This document shows, one piece after another, positions 25,746-34,657 of a DNA stretch of 64,000 bases; the first letter of the stretch is position 1, and every line of letters starts with the position of its first letter. This stretch comes from Bdellovibrionia bacterium (GTDB lineage: Bacteria; Bdellovibrionota; Bdellovibrionia; Bdellovibrionales; JAUICD01): NCBI GenBank assembly GCA_030427965.1, contig JAUICD010000002.1:62001-126000 (forward strand), given 5' to 3'. The notes beneath the pieces are model-generated. The model was not told where the DNA came from. It searched no databases and saw only the letters and a list, made by a program, of their open reading frames with translations. The translations under genes and the position numbers were made by a program.

Positions 25746-26768
25746 TTAGAGTTTGTTTCTTTTGCGTTTGTATGGAGGTTCAAACTCTGGAAGAAAATAA
25801 AATTCACGAGTCACTTTTTCACCAGGGCCAATTGCTCTGGGATTTCTAAGCTCAATTGGAAAGCTATAGTGATCTGGAATTTTGTGATCGAAATAGGTTA
25901 ATGGAATTGATATTGAGCCAATTGTTCCCAGGCCACGCTTAATGGATTCCTTTAGGTCGAGATCTTCTACTTTGTCTAGCGCCTCTAAAATAGTAGGTAT
26001 TCTGGTAGCATAAAACAAATCTATCGATGTATTTTTTAATAAATTATCTATTGAGCGTTGTGTTGCAAACGGAACCACTACAGAAATATGGTGGCCGCTA
26101 TATAAACGGGAGCGGTATATAGATGAGGTTTGGTAAGAAATACGTACACCGGAATAGGAAGCATCATCGATAATGAGTATGTGTGCATTCTTTGGTATAT
26201 CTGTTGTAGAGGATTTGAAAGATCTATTAAAAAATTCTTGAGCATCGATAATGGACACATCTTCAAGCATTCCGTGTCTTTGTAAGAGTTGAATACACCA
26301 GTAACCACTTTTGTTTTTTCCATCATGAAAAATAACAAGGGGTTGTTTTTCATTTATATTATGATTTAAAAAATCTTGCATTGTATCAAGAAGAGCGCTT
26401 TCGAATTCAGCATGAGGTACATAACTTTTAAGTAATAACTCGGCTACAAAGTATGCAGCATTTTTCCCATCTTTTGTTGTGTGGGCATTTATCCAATTGC
26501 TTAATTCATCTCGTTGAACGGATCTCTTTTTCGGAATTAATTCGCTATCAGAGGGATTACTTTTTGTTTGGTCAAAAGCCCTTTCCAGAATTTCTTTATC
26601 AGTGGCTTGTTCAATTATTTTTGCTACAGGGTCTTTTGGTGTTAGAAATTGTAAACACGATGTCACTTTTTGTATCAATCGATCTCTTAGACCAAAAGAC
26701 TGAAGGGCAAAAGAAAAAACAATCAATATTGCGAGTGTTTGTAGGGGCAGGCGATATTTTTTAAGCAT
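25746..26768 (-). CDS. Exported phosphoribosyltransferase-like protein
   Basis: A 340-residue protein with an N-terminal membrane anchor or signal segment (LPLQTLAILIVFSFALQSFG). The central part carries a PRPP-loop-like signature, HILIIDDASYSGVRIS, with D201-D202 and G207 at consensus positions, followed by strand and helix segments of a type I phosphoribosyltransferase fold (ISVVVPFATQRSIDNLL). The family is not one I can name. A PRTase fold outside the cytoplasm is unusual because PRPP is intracellular, so the site may bind something else. It follows an FG-GAP-like gene on the same strand, 34 bases downstream. Confidence 0.6.
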   Translation of the reverse strand: MLKKYRLPLQTLAILIVFSFALQSFGLRDRLIQKVTSCLQFLTPKDPVAKIIEQATDKEILERAFDQTKSNPSDSELIPKKRSVQRDELSNWINAHTTKDGKNAAYFVAELLLKSYVPHAEFESALLDTMQDFLNHNINEKQPLVIFHDGKNKSGYWCIQLLQRHGMLEDVSIIDAQEFFNRSFKSSTTDIPKNAHILIIDDASYSGVRISYQTSSIYRSRLYSGHHISVVVPFATQRSIDNLLKNTSIDLFYATRIPTILEALDKVEDLDLKESIKRGLGTIGSISIPLTYFDHKIPDHYSFPIELRNPRAIGPGEKVTREFYFLPEFEPPYKRKRNKL

Positions 26769-26802
26769 ATATACAACCTTTTTAAGAAAAATATAAAGGC
26801 AA

Positions 26803-27306
26803 TTATCGCCGTATTGCTCGCTCTTTTGTTGCTTGAATTTTATTTGGATTTACTTTCAAGAAAATATTTTGATTTGAGTCATATCGATAAACATTCATAT
26901 GAGCCATCAAATTGGAATCATACCCAGGGACTAATATTTCAAGCTTCTTATCGCCATCGATATCATCAAGTGCGAGGTTTGTAGCAACACCTTTAAAAGT
27001 GAAATAAGCATCTTTTTGTGTGTTCAAAGGAATGCGTCCAAGAAGAGATGTTTTTTGTGATTTACTATTATTGCCGTAAATCTCAAGATACAATTTGTTG
27101 GCTTCCTTGATTTTTAAAACTTTTGTTTTCATACCATTATGAAGAATATTGCCACTTGCAGTAGAAAGGATCTGTCTATCCTGTTGAACGAGCAATGTTC
27201 GAAACCCATTACGAATCGAAGGGTGTAAAACACTGATCATTGCGACGCTTAAAAGAGTCAATCCGGCGGCTTTTAATAGAAAATCAAATGCAAGATTCTT
27301 ATTCAT
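26803..27306 (-). CDS. Membrane-anchored FG-GAP/VCBS-like repeat protein
   Basis: A 167-residue protein with a single hydrophobic segment near residues 10-28 (FLLKAAGLTLLSVAMISVL), which should place the rest in the periplasm. Near residue 125 an FG-GAP-like repeat reads LALDDIDGDKKLEILVPGYD, with the calcium-loop DxDGDxxxE pattern, followed by NVYRYD. ATG 27306 is preceded by GGGGAGG at the right distance, whereas the longer frame to 27378 lacks a ribosome site. It is probably cotranscribed with the PRTase-like gene downstream. Role unknown. Confidence 0.65.
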   Translation of the reverse strand: MNKNLAFDFLLKAAGLTLLSVAMISVLHPSIRNGFRTLLVQQDRQILSTASGNILHNGMKTKVLKIKEANKLYLEIYGNNSKSQKTSLLGRIPLNTQKDAYFTFKGVATNLALDDIDGDKKLEILVPGYDSNLMAHMNVYRYDSNQNIFLKVNPNKIQATKERAIRR

Positions 27307-27523
27307 TTTACCTCCCCAGGCACCCTTATGTAATTCAAGTTTGATACCAACTTTCAGCCTCAGAGGGTCTGAAAACATAAGTTATTTTAGGTAGTTGAAA
27401 ATGAGCCATGGCAGGTTGAGTGGATGAGGTGTAGAACTGGTTTTACGTGTTTTTGTATTAAGTCTTAAGTAGCTAAAAACACAAAAGAAATTTAATTTTT
27501 GATTCTCGACAGTTGTAAGGTTC

Positions 27524-28201
27524 TTATACAGGTCGATCAAATAGAGAAATAAAGCTCCAAAGTCGTTCACCAGCATGATCTCGTCTAAAAGAAGGGTAAT
27601 TTTGATCACTGAAAGTGTCTCGTTTTGAGACAAAGCATTTTGAAAATCCTAAGTTTTTTAAAATCTCTTTCGTACAGTCAGTAAGAGAGATGTACTGCTT
27701 TTTAGGATCTGGGTGAGGATAGGTGTGCTTCTCACTTCCTATAAAATTTGAAATTTGCTCCCCAACGTCGCGCCCAACTTCAAAGTGTTCTTTGCGAATA
27801 TGTGGACCAATGAAGGTGAGATATTTCTCAGGGTGAGAGATAACTTTCACTGAGTTTTGAATGACTCCTGAGACAAGGCCGCGCCACCCGGCATGGACGG
27901 CCACAATTGGTAAACCCTGATTTTCAGGTAAAAAAAGAATGGGCACACAGTCGGCGGTTTTTATTAAAAGTCCTAAACCTGTTTCAATTGTCCAGTGGGC
28001 ATCTGCTTTTTTTTCTTCTGATACGCCCATTGAGTGGACGAGTATGTTGCTGTGTATTTGGTGAAGACTTACAGCAGGGGTTTTAAAGTATTTTTGAATA
28101 TCTGCTTTGGTTACAAATCGATTTCCAAAAAAAACATGACCAACATGGTTTTGAAAATATTCACAATTTTTAATTGGATTCTTGTTACTCACCTGAAACA
28201 T
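27524..28201 (-). CDS. pgeF: Peptidoglycan editing factor PgeF (YfiH/laccase-domain family)
   Basis: Multicopper-oxidase-like (DUF152) fold. The E. coli member hydrolyses mis-incorporated L-Ser from UDP-MurNAc-L-Ser precursors, and homologs have purine-nucleoside activity. Metal ligands are H50 (LHQIHS), C85 (TADCVPIL) and H103 (VHAGWRGLV), then IGPHI near 148. The 225-residue length is normal. Its start overlaps the end of rluD by 17 bases, the usual rluD-pgeF order, so it ends the long minus-strand translation and envelope cluster. Confidence 0.92.
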   Translation of the reverse strand: MFQVSNKNPIKNCEYFQNHVGHVFFGNRFVTKADIQKYFKTPAVSLHQIHSNILVHSMGVSEEKKADAHWTIETGLGLLIKTADCVPILFLPENQGLPIVAVHAGWRGLVSGVIQNSVKVISHPEKYLTFIGPHIRKEHFEVGRDVGEQISNFIGSEKHTYPHPDPKKQYISLTDCTKEILKNLGFSKCFVSKRDTFSDQNYPSFRRDHAGERLWSFISLFDRPV

Positions 28202-29156
28202 CGTTCAACATTGGAAAACCACAAGCTTTGATCAGTTCGACGAGATCCTTTGGCCAATCACTTTGAAATTGAATACTTTGCCCCCCCTTTGGGTGTTGAA
28301 ATCCGAGTTTAGCAGCATGTAAAGCAAATCGATCCATTCTTGAAATCAATGCTCTCAGGTTAGGTGAATTCAAAGATTTTACAGCAGATTTTTTCACATA
28401 TGTCCAATCTGCCACAACAGGACGAGAAATAGATGAAAGATGCACTCGAATTTGATGTGTTCGACCTGTTTCAAGTCGACATTCAATTAGAGAAAGACCT
28501 TTTTCTTTTGCTATAACTCGGAAATGTGTTTTGGCAATTTTCCCTTCTGTTTCACTCACGGCAAATCGCTTTCGATCATTTGGATGTCTTGCAATCAAAG
28601 ATTCAATAGAAAATTGATCTTCTTTTGGATAACCAAAACAAATGGCATAGTAGACACGAAAAATAGATTTTTCTTTGAACTGTTCAGCCAAATGAGAATG
28701 AGTGTGGTTGTTTTTTGCTATCACAATAAGTCCACTGGTATCTCGGTCAATTCGGTGGACAATGCCGGGTCTGGTTTCTTCAAACCCCATTGAAAGATCT
28801 TTTGCATGATGAATGAGAGCATTTACTAAGGTGTCATTTGCATGTCCTGCAGAAGGGTGAACCACAAGACCTGCGGGTTTGTTTACAACTATTAAGTCCT
28901 CATCTTCAAAAACAATATCAAGAGGAATATTATAAGGGATAAGTGAAGATTCAGATTCGATTTTTAGATGAAGTACGATGTTGTCATTGTCGTTTACAAG
29001 GTTTGAGGATTTGGCAATGTTCCCATTGATTAAAACATTCCCGGACTTAATGAGTCTCTCTGCCTGTGACCTGGTGCCAACTTCTTTAAATTGAGAAAGA
29101 TATTTATCAAGGCGAATGGGTTTTTCTAAATTTTGTACCAGGATGTTTTTAGTCAC
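28185..29156 (-). CDS. rluD: Ribosomal large-subunit pseudouridine synthase, RluD-like
   Basis: Converts uridines of 23S rRNA (helix 69 for RluD) to pseudouridine. An N-terminal S4 domain (RLDKYLSQ, RLIKSGNVLINGN, residues 15-60) precedes the catalytic domain, with D137 in HRIDRDTSGL. NKPAGLVVHPSAGH and LETGRTHQIRVHL are conserved. The GTG at 29156 overlaps the TAA of the upstream gene and gives 323 residues, the family norm. A longer frame up to 29312 lies inside that gene and was rejected. RluC-type specificity cannot be excluded. Confidence 0.92.
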   Translation of the reverse strand: MTKNILVQNLEKPIRLDKYLSQFKEVGTRSQAERLIKSGNVLINGNIAKSSNLVNDNDNIVLHLKIESESSLIPYNIPLDIVFEDEDLIVVNKPAGLVVHPSAGHANDTLVNALIHHAKDLSMGFEETRPGIVHRIDRDTSGLIVIAKNNHTHSHLAEQFKEKSIFRVYYAICFGYPKEDQFSIESLIARHPNDRKRFAVSETEGKIAKTHFRVIAKEKGLSLIECRLETGRTHQIRVHLSSISRPVVADWTYVKKSAVKSLNSPNLRALISRMDRFALHAAKLGFQHPKGGQSIQFQSDWPKDLVELIKACGFPMLNDVSGE

Positions 29157-29739
29157 GATTGGATTTAAAGAGTTCCATGTATGAATCTGCAACTTTCTTA
29201 GGTTCAAGACCAAGAGTTTTGGAAACTTGAACCACAAATCCCCTGACAAAAACAGGGGCTGGGAGTTTTTCAAATTCATTGTTTTCAAGAGCAACAAGAT
29301 ATTGTCGACCAATACGGGTGATTTTGCTCATCTCTTCAATTGAAACGTTTTTATAATCACGTACTTTTCGGATATAGTTTCCATCAAAACTTTCTTGTGA
29401 TGCAATTTCAGATTCAAGTTGAGGGTCTTTCTTGAAATTGCTGTCGACCTTTACGGGAGTTGGTTCACTTTTATTTTCTGATGCAGTAGCCACGTTACCA
29501 TCCTCAATTTTTTTATCGTATATTTTACGTCTATCAGCGTGGCCAAGTACGGCGTAAGCTTCGTCAATCAATCGAAGAAATGCAATAGCCTCATCCTCAC
29601 TAAACACGGAGTATATAGCAGGATTATTGGAAGAATAAGTGTTCTTTGCTTTTAAAAAAGCCTTATGAACTTCCTCTTGAGTTGCATTCCCTGCAACTTC
29701 TAAAATGTCATAGTAAGTTTGCCCTGGTTTAACACTCAT
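29149..29739 (-). CDS. DnaJ-like domain fused to a RodZ-type helix-turn-helix
   Basis: A 196-residue two-domain protein. Residues 7-76 resemble a J domain (YYDILEVAGNATQEEVHKAF and IDEAYAVLGHADRRKIYD), but the HPD tripeptide that activates Hsp70 is absent (SSNNPA is at that place). After a polar linker, residues 120-190 form an HTH of the RodZ type (IRKVRDYKNVSIEEMSKITR, then FVRGFVVQVSKTLGL). It has no transmembrane segment, unlike true RodZ. ATGA overlap couples it to the MinD-like gene upstream. A cytoplasmic scaffold linking the MinD-like ATPase to envelope growth is conjecture. Confidence 0.75.
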   Translation of the reverse strand: MSVKPGQTYYDILEVAGNATQEEVHKAFLKAKNTYSSNNPAIYSVFSEDEAIAFLRLIDEAYAVLGHADRRKIYDKKIEDGNVATASENKSEPTPVKVDSNFKKDPQLESEIASQESFDGNYIRKVRDYKNVSIEEMSKITRIGRQYLVALENNEFEKLPAPVFVRGFVVQVSKTLGLEPKKVADSYMELFKSNRD

Positions 29740-30722
29740 ACTGCGATTTTTTTCCGTTCCAATTCCAAAATGCTCATCACGATATCTCTTAGTTGTTTTA
29801 CAACGTGGTTTTGTGGACATTCTACTACGAGAGGGCGTCCTTTTCTAAGCGCTTGCCACACAGCATCATCCCAGTCGAGATAACCTGCATACTTCGTATA
29901 AAGTCCAAAGTACTTTCGGCAGATTTGTTCAACAGACTCACCAATTTGAAGATCTTCGGTACTTCGGACTTGATTTACAATGAGGTGAATATTCAGTTTT
30001 TTCAATTCGGCCTCAATTTTACATCCCACATGCGGGTGGGATTTAGACAAATAGTGGATCAAATCCCATGGACTACGAATGCCTTTGTTGTTCCTTTGAT
30101 CCATGGCCTCCTCAACAATCTTTTCAGCTTTAAAGCAATGCTCAATACCTTTTAGTTTATGGTAAAAAGCAGACTTGAGAAACCGATATGCATTTTCTAT
30201 GCTTGTTGGTTCAGGAGTCAATCCAAGTAATGATCTGTCAGCAAAAGTAAAAAAATCCAAAGTGGGAACTGATGTCCCGGCTCCTAGATCTAAAAGAAGA
30301 TAGTCGTAATTCAATCCTTTTAAAGCATGTTTTATTCTTTGTAGTGTAAATTCATCAAGGCTTGCAACATTTAAAGCATCGTGTGCACCACTTATAAACT
30401 TTAAATTTGGATCAAGTGTTGGCGTGAGTAGTTGTTCAATACTTGCAACTCGAGAGGAAATAAAATCAGATAGCGTGTGCTTTGGAAAACCCAATCCTAA
30501 ACATGTGTGTAAATTTGCAGAGCCCAAATCCAAATCAACAAGAACAACTCGTTTGCCAAGCTTTGCAAGTGTATGCGCAATCCCGCAACTTATAAAACTT
30601 TTTCCAATACCACCCTTGCCACCACCAATCGCCCAAATCTCTTTTAAAGAATGGATGTCATCCTTGGTTTTTGGAGGACCAAAAGAGTTTTTATTGGTTT
30701 TGTGGTCTTGGTAGAGTCGCAA
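29736..30722 (-). CDS. MinD/ParA-family ATPase
   Basis: A 328-residue SIMIBI ATPase. The deviant Walker A is GGGKGGIGKS at 33-42, LVDLDLGSANLHTCLG is the switch region, and YLLLDLGAGTS the Walker B. It resembles FlhG/MinD-type placement ATPases rather than chromosomal ParA, with a long helical insert (FKAEKIVEEAMDQRNN). A C-terminal amphipathic helix may be present (VKQLRDIVMSILELERKKIA), which in MinD binds membrane. The start is TTG with GGGTGA upstream. It is followed by the DnaJ-like/HTH gene with ATGA overlap. Confidence 0.85.
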   Translation of the reverse strand: MRLYQDHKTNKNSFGPPKTKDDIHSLKEIWAIGGGKGGIGKSFISCGIAHTLAKLGKRVVLVDLDLGSANLHTCLGLGFPKHTLSDFISSRVASIEQLLTPTLDPNLKFISGAHDALNVASLDEFTLQRIKHALKGLNYDYLLLDLGAGTSVPTLDFFTFADRSLLGLTPEPTSIENAYRFLKSAFYHKLKGIEHCFKAEKIVEEAMDQRNNKGIRSPWDLIHYLSKSHPHVGCKIEAELKKLNIHLIVNQVRSTEDLQIGESVEQICRKYFGLYTKYAGYLDWDDAVWQALRKGRPLVVECPQNHVVKQLRDIVMSILELERKKIAV

Positions 30723-30732
30723 CGGGTCACCC

Positions 30733-31437
30733 TTAAGTTACTGGTTTTAAAAGACCTTTCTGTAACTTCTCTTCGGCGGCAGAGGGCCTGATATAAAGCG
30801 CATCTAAGTCATTCCAACCATTGGTCTGTTTAGGATCAAAGTCCCTCAGTGAAAATTTACCAAGTGTACTGGCCTTAGGGTGGTCGAATTCTTCAGATAA
30901 AAAAATAATATTTTCTTCGATATTCTTTTTCAACTCGTCATCCAGCATAGAATAGAGGTCTCCAATGACAATTTTTTGGCTAGTGAGGTATGGTTTCAAA
31001 TTTGCTACAGACACAAGTTGCGGAGAAATAGTTTCTTTCCAAGATTCATTTGTGTAGGCGTACTCTGACAAAAAGGCCAATTGGCTGTAAGCGTTCATTA
31101 AGCAAAGAACAGGGTGTTTTTGTGGTGGAAGAGCCTCGACCAAAATCCGAAAAGAGTTTGGGGCCCAAATCGGTTTTTCGTTTGAATAGGAAAGTGTCTT
31201 AGCTGCACTTAAGCCCACACGCAAACCTGTAAAGCTTCCAGGTCCTCGGTTTACAGAAATAAAATCAATATCCTCAAGTTTGGTTTTTGCTTTATTCAAT
31301 GCCCAAATAATATTCTGACTGACAACCTCACCATGGGATCGTGAGCGCTTCCATGATGAATGAGATAGAATCTTTTCGCTACTAACAACAGCAACGCTAC
31401 CAAACTCAGTGCTGCATTCGATAGCAAGAGTAATCAT
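30733..31437 (-). CDS. tsaB: tRNA threonylcarbamoyladenosine biosynthesis protein TsaB
   Basis: Scaffold subunit that partners TsaD and TsaE in making t6A37 in ANN-decoding tRNAs. The ASKHA-fold N-terminus begins LAIECSTEFGSVAVV, and ISVNRGPGSFTGLRVGLSAA near residue 65 is the family signature. The 234-residue length is typical. The C-terminus (ALYIRPSAAEE) also matches. It overlaps rseP by four bases. Confidence 0.93.
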   Translation of the reverse strand: MITLAIECSTEFGSVAVVSSEKILSHSSWKRSRSHGEVVSQNIIWALNKAKTKLEDIDFISVNRGPGSFTGLRVGLSAAKTLSYSNEKPIWAPNSFRILVEALPPQKHPVLCLMNAYSQLAFLSEYAYTNESWKETISPQLVSVANLKPYLTSQKIVIGDLYSMLDDELKKNIEENIIFLSEEFDHPKASTLGKFSLRDFDPKQTNGWNDLDALYIRPSAAEEKLQKGLLKPVT

Positions 31438-33083
31438 TCAAAAAGGCGAGTGACGTCGTTGAATATGGCAAGGGCCATAAGCCCAAATAGTAAGACCAAC
31501 CCAATTTGCTGGGCAATTTCCATTTTCCTCATGCTCAGTGGTGCACCTCGAAGCGCTTCAATAGAAAAGAAGACAAGATGACCGCCATCTAAAACTGGAA
31601 CGGGCAAAAGGTTTAGGATAAACAAGTTGATGGAAATAATCGCCATGATTTTAAGAAAAGGACTTAAACCCACTTGAAAGGTTTTGCTGGCAAGCTGTCC
31701 AATCATAATGGGTCCACCAATAGATCGAGCTGAAACTTTGTTCTGAATAAGTCTAACAAAACTCAAACAAGTGATTTTTGTCCAATGTAGAGTGTCTGTT
31801 ACACCTTTTCCAATGGCTTTGATTGGGTTGAGTGTTCTTACAAGAGTTGTGTTTAAATTGGCAATTCCAGCTCCGGCAAAAACACCAAGAGCATAAGACT
31901 TTTCTTTTGCACCAGTACGTGTGGTGCGCTCAATTACTGTTGGATTAATATTGAATTCTCGAATTTCACCTTCTCTCAAAACCTGAACATTCAAGGAGCC
32001 ACTTGTCTCTTCATATTTAGAAACAATCCCCACAAGTTCTTCCCAGTCATTTAGTTTTTCACCACCGACTTGAACAAGTTTATCTCCACGCATAAGTCCT
32101 GAAGCTTTTGCTGGAGAATTTTCTGAAAAACCTGAAACAAATAGCCCGGCGGGCTCAATTCCCAAATCCATAAGGCTATTGGCATTTTTGATACTTGCCG
32201 TAATAGTGACAGCTTCAGGTTCAGATTCGGTGTCTCTTTTTCTCAAAACTTCAAAAGTCATTTCAGGAGTTATGGGTATGTAAGCAAGCTCATAAAAAGT
32301 TTCAACGCTCTTACCGTTAACAGACTTTATCTCATCTAGCGGTCTTAGACCCTCTTTGTACAAAACAGAATTGTGTCGGATACCAACCGTTGGAGCAAAG
32401 GCCATGTACGTGAGGCCTTGGATCCCTCCGATGCGATCCTCAGTGCTGAGAATATTTGGATTGTCTGTCATTTCTGTTTTAGCAGTGAAAGTGACAGGTT
32501 CTTCAACCCCTTGTCGTTTGACTGCAAAATTTAGTTCACCATCAAAGTTGTATTCAATTTTCTTTTTTACATCTTCCCAAAGGCTAACTTTTTCTCCGTT
32601 GATCTCTACAATCTTGTCACCTGGGCGAAACCCAGAAGTGTAGGCCTTTGAGTCGGATTTAATGGAACCCACAACAGGGTTGATCATCTGTTCGCCAGCC
32701 ATTGAAATGATAAAAAATAATAAAATTGCAAAAAAGAAATTCATCAATGGGCCAGCTAAAACGACAGCAATTCGTTGTCCAACAGGCTTGTGGAGAAATG
32801 AAACAGCTTTTTGATCTTCTGGGATATCAGCTGTTGGGTCATCGCCGTACATTTTAACGTATCCACCAAATGGAACGATGGAAAGGCAATACTCAGTATC
32901 TCCTTTTTTGAATTGAAAAATCTTTTTACCAAACCCGAGACTAAACACCTCAACTCGAACACCATAAAATTTTGCTACAAGAAAATGACCCATCTCGTGG
33001 ACAAAAATCAAAAGCCCAAGAAGAATAACAAGTGGGATTATAAATGAGAGACCTTGTTCAATAATTCCGAAAAGAAATTCCAT
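31434..33083 (-). CDS. rseP: Site-2 protease RseP (regulator of sigma E protease)
   Basis: Inner-membrane zinc protease that cleaves anti-sigma factors and leftover signal peptides within the membrane. The zinc motif is H29-E30-x-x-H33 (VHEMGHFL), and the third ligand lies in LLPVPVLDGGH near residue 490. At 549 residues it is about 100 longer than E. coli RseP. The excess fits a third PDZ-like domain: DKIVEINGEKVSLWEDVKKK, LRPLDEIKSVNGKSVETFYE and GDKLVQVGGEKLNDWEELVG mark the three. It follows cdsA in the classic cluster. The dxr gene that often lies here is absent. Confidence 0.95.
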   Translation of the reverse strand: MEFLFGIIEQGLSFIIPLVILLGLLIFVHEMGHFLVAKFYGVRVEVFSLGFGKKIFQFKKGDTEYCLSIVPFGGYVKMYGDDPTADIPEDQKAVSFLHKPVGQRIAVVLAGPLMNFFFAILLFFIISMAGEQMINPVVGSIKSDSKAYTSGFRPGDKIVEINGEKVSLWEDVKKKIEYNFDGELNFAVKRQGVEEPVTFTAKTEMTDNPNILSTEDRIGGIQGLTYMAFAPTVGIRHNSVLYKEGLRPLDEIKSVNGKSVETFYELAYIPITPEMTFEVLRKRDTESEPEAVTITASIKNANSLMDLGIEPAGLFVSGFSENSPAKASGLMRGDKLVQVGGEKLNDWEELVGIVSKYEETSGSLNVQVLREGEIREFNINPTVIERTTRTGAKEKSYALGVFAGAGIANLNTTLVRTLNPIKAIGKGVTDTLHWTKITCLSFVRLIQNKVSARSIGGPIMIGQLASKTFQVGLSPFLKIMAIISINLFILNLLPVPVLDGGHLVFFSIEALRGAPLSMRKMEIAQQIGLVLLFGLMALAIFNDVTRLFE

Positions 33084-33110
33084 AACGCTCCTGTGGAAAA
33101 TTAGACTATA

Positions 33111-33926
33111 TTAGGACACCCACATAGTCAGCCAGAATACCGCTGGTACTCCAAATAATATACCATCGACTCGGTCTAAAACACCACCGTGACCTGGCAT
33201 AATTTTACCTGAATCTTTCACACCCGCGTTGCGTTTCAGCATGGATTCAAAAAAATCTCCGCATTGTGCTGAAATTCCCACAATTACAGAGGTTATTAAA
33301 AACACAGAAAGTGGAAAAAATGTGGAGAACCAAAGTGAATGACAAATCGTTCCAGCAATAAGAGATCCCAAAAGTCCCCCTGTTGCTCCGGCCCATGTTT
33401 TATTTGGAGAAATATATGGAAACATTTTTTTTCGACCTAAGGCGAGTCCTGAAAAATACGCAAGTGTATCCCCCATAAACACAGCCATCATCAAAAATAG
33501 AAGCCAATAAAACCCAAGTTGCGTGTTTAAAAGCGACATGACCATACCAGGTAAAATCCCTGTATAAAGAATGCCCAAAAAGAAATGAGGTGTATTGGTG
33601 GCAAATGATTGTATGGATGTCGTTTGATTTGAAAGTGCCAGCTCACTTATAAGAAAAAGTAAAATTGGAATAAGGGCAAAGCCAACGTAAGCCATTTGGG
33701 GTAAAATTGAAAATGAAGCGAAAATAGTTGAAGTAGAGACAAAGGCAAATGTGAGACTGTGTCTTTGCTGGTTTTTAAAGACAAGGTTTAAGTACTCCAA
33801 TTGTCCAACAAAGGCGATTGCGAGTATAAGAATACTCAAACCTTTGATATCAGTAAGAAAGTAAATGGTAAAAAAGATGGCAAGGGCAATAAGTGCTGAA
33901 AAAACCCTTACAACTAGCCTATTCAC
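33111..33926 (-). CDS. cdsA: Phosphatidate cytidylyltransferase
   Basis: Integral membrane enzyme making CDP-diacylglycerol from phosphatidate and CTP for all phospholipids. The C-terminal signature is intact: MLKRNAGVKDSGKIMPGHGG followed by LDRVDG. FMGDTLAYFSGLALGRKKMF and SPNKTWAGATGG carry further conserved polar residues. Seven or more hydrophobic spans fill the 271 residues. It overlaps uppS by eight bases. Confidence 0.95.
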   Translation of the reverse strand: MNRLVVRVFSALIALAIFFTIYFLTDIKGLSILILAIAFVGQLEYLNLVFKNQQRHSLTFAFVSTSTIFASFSILPQMAYVGFALIPILLFLISELALSNQTTSIQSFATNTPHFFLGILYTGILPGMVMSLLNTQLGFYWLLFLMMAVFMGDTLAYFSGLALGRKKMFPYISPNKTWAGATGGLLGSLIAGTICHSLWFSTFFPLSVFLITSVIVGISAQCGDFFESMLKRNAGVKDSGKIMPGHGGVLDRVDGILFGVPAVFWLTMWVS

Positions 33927-34656
33927 TCAACACCACAAGTGGAGGGTGCGTGTGTGGTGTTGTGGCGCCAAACCGTCTGTTGCGACGTTCAAATGAGTTG
34001 AGCGCATCTTGCAGATCTTCTTCTTTAAAGTCAGGCCAATACTTTTTGGTGAAATAGAGTTCTGTGTAAGAAAGCTGCCAAAGTAGAAAATTTGAAATTC
34101 GAGATTCACCACTTGTTCGAATCAAAAGATCGGGATCGGGATATTCTGCTGTGTCTAGATACTGAGAAAAAATGGATTCATCAATTGCTTCTGGGTTTAG
34201 GTGGTGGTCTTTTACGTCTCTTAGTATTTTTCGAACAGTGTTTACAATTTCTTGTCGGCCACCATAATTGAGCGCCAAAACAAGAGTCATACCTGTATTA
34301 CTTTTTGTTCGATCAACTGTTTTACTAAGTCTTTCTCTGACTTTCTCTGGTAGGGGGGCGATATTTCCGATGTAACGAAACCGTATGTTCTCACTCATTA
34401 AATTTTCAGTTTCGTTGTCTAAATAACGGCGCAAAAGTCGCATAAGGAGGTCGACCTCACTTGCGGGACGCCTCCAGTTTTCCGTACTGAATGCAAAGAG
34501 AGTTAAGTATTTAATATCAAGTTTTGCTGCTTCTGTAACAATAGACTTTACAGTCTGAGCACCTTTTATATGGCCGAATGTTCGTGGGCGTTGTTTTTCA
34601 ACTGCCCAACGACCATTTCCATCCATAATAATTGCTACGTGCTCAGGTCTTGTCAT
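33919..34656 (-). CDS. uppS: Isoprenyl transferase (undecaprenyl diphosphate synthase)
   Basis: Cis-prenyltransferase producing the C55 lipid carrier for peptidoglycan and O-antigen. IIMDGNGRWA near residue 10 holds the catalytic aspartate D12. LFAFSTENWRRP near 74, YGGRQEIV near 150, and DLLIRTSGESRISNFLLWQL near 190 are the remaining conserved blocks. The length of 245 is typical. One base separates it from frr, and its end overlaps cdsA. Confidence 0.96.
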   Translation of the reverse strand: MTRPEHVAIIMDGNGRWAVEKQRPRTFGHIKGAQTVKSIVTEAAKLDIKYLTLFAFSTENWRRPASEVDLLMRLLRRYLDNETENLMSENIRFRYIGNIAPLPEKVRERLSKTVDRTKSNTGMTLVLALNYGGRQEIVNTVRKILRDVKDHHLNPEAIDESIFSQYLDTAEYPDPDLLIRTSGESRISNFLLWQLSYTELYFTKKYWPDFKEEDLQDALNSFERRNRRFGATTPHTHPPLVVLSE

Positions 34657-34657
34657 T

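Noticed and set aside
27382..27633. Minus-strand ORF of 83 residues near pgeF
   Set aside because: It overlaps the 3' end of pgeF in another frame, is low in complexity and has no convincing ribosome site.
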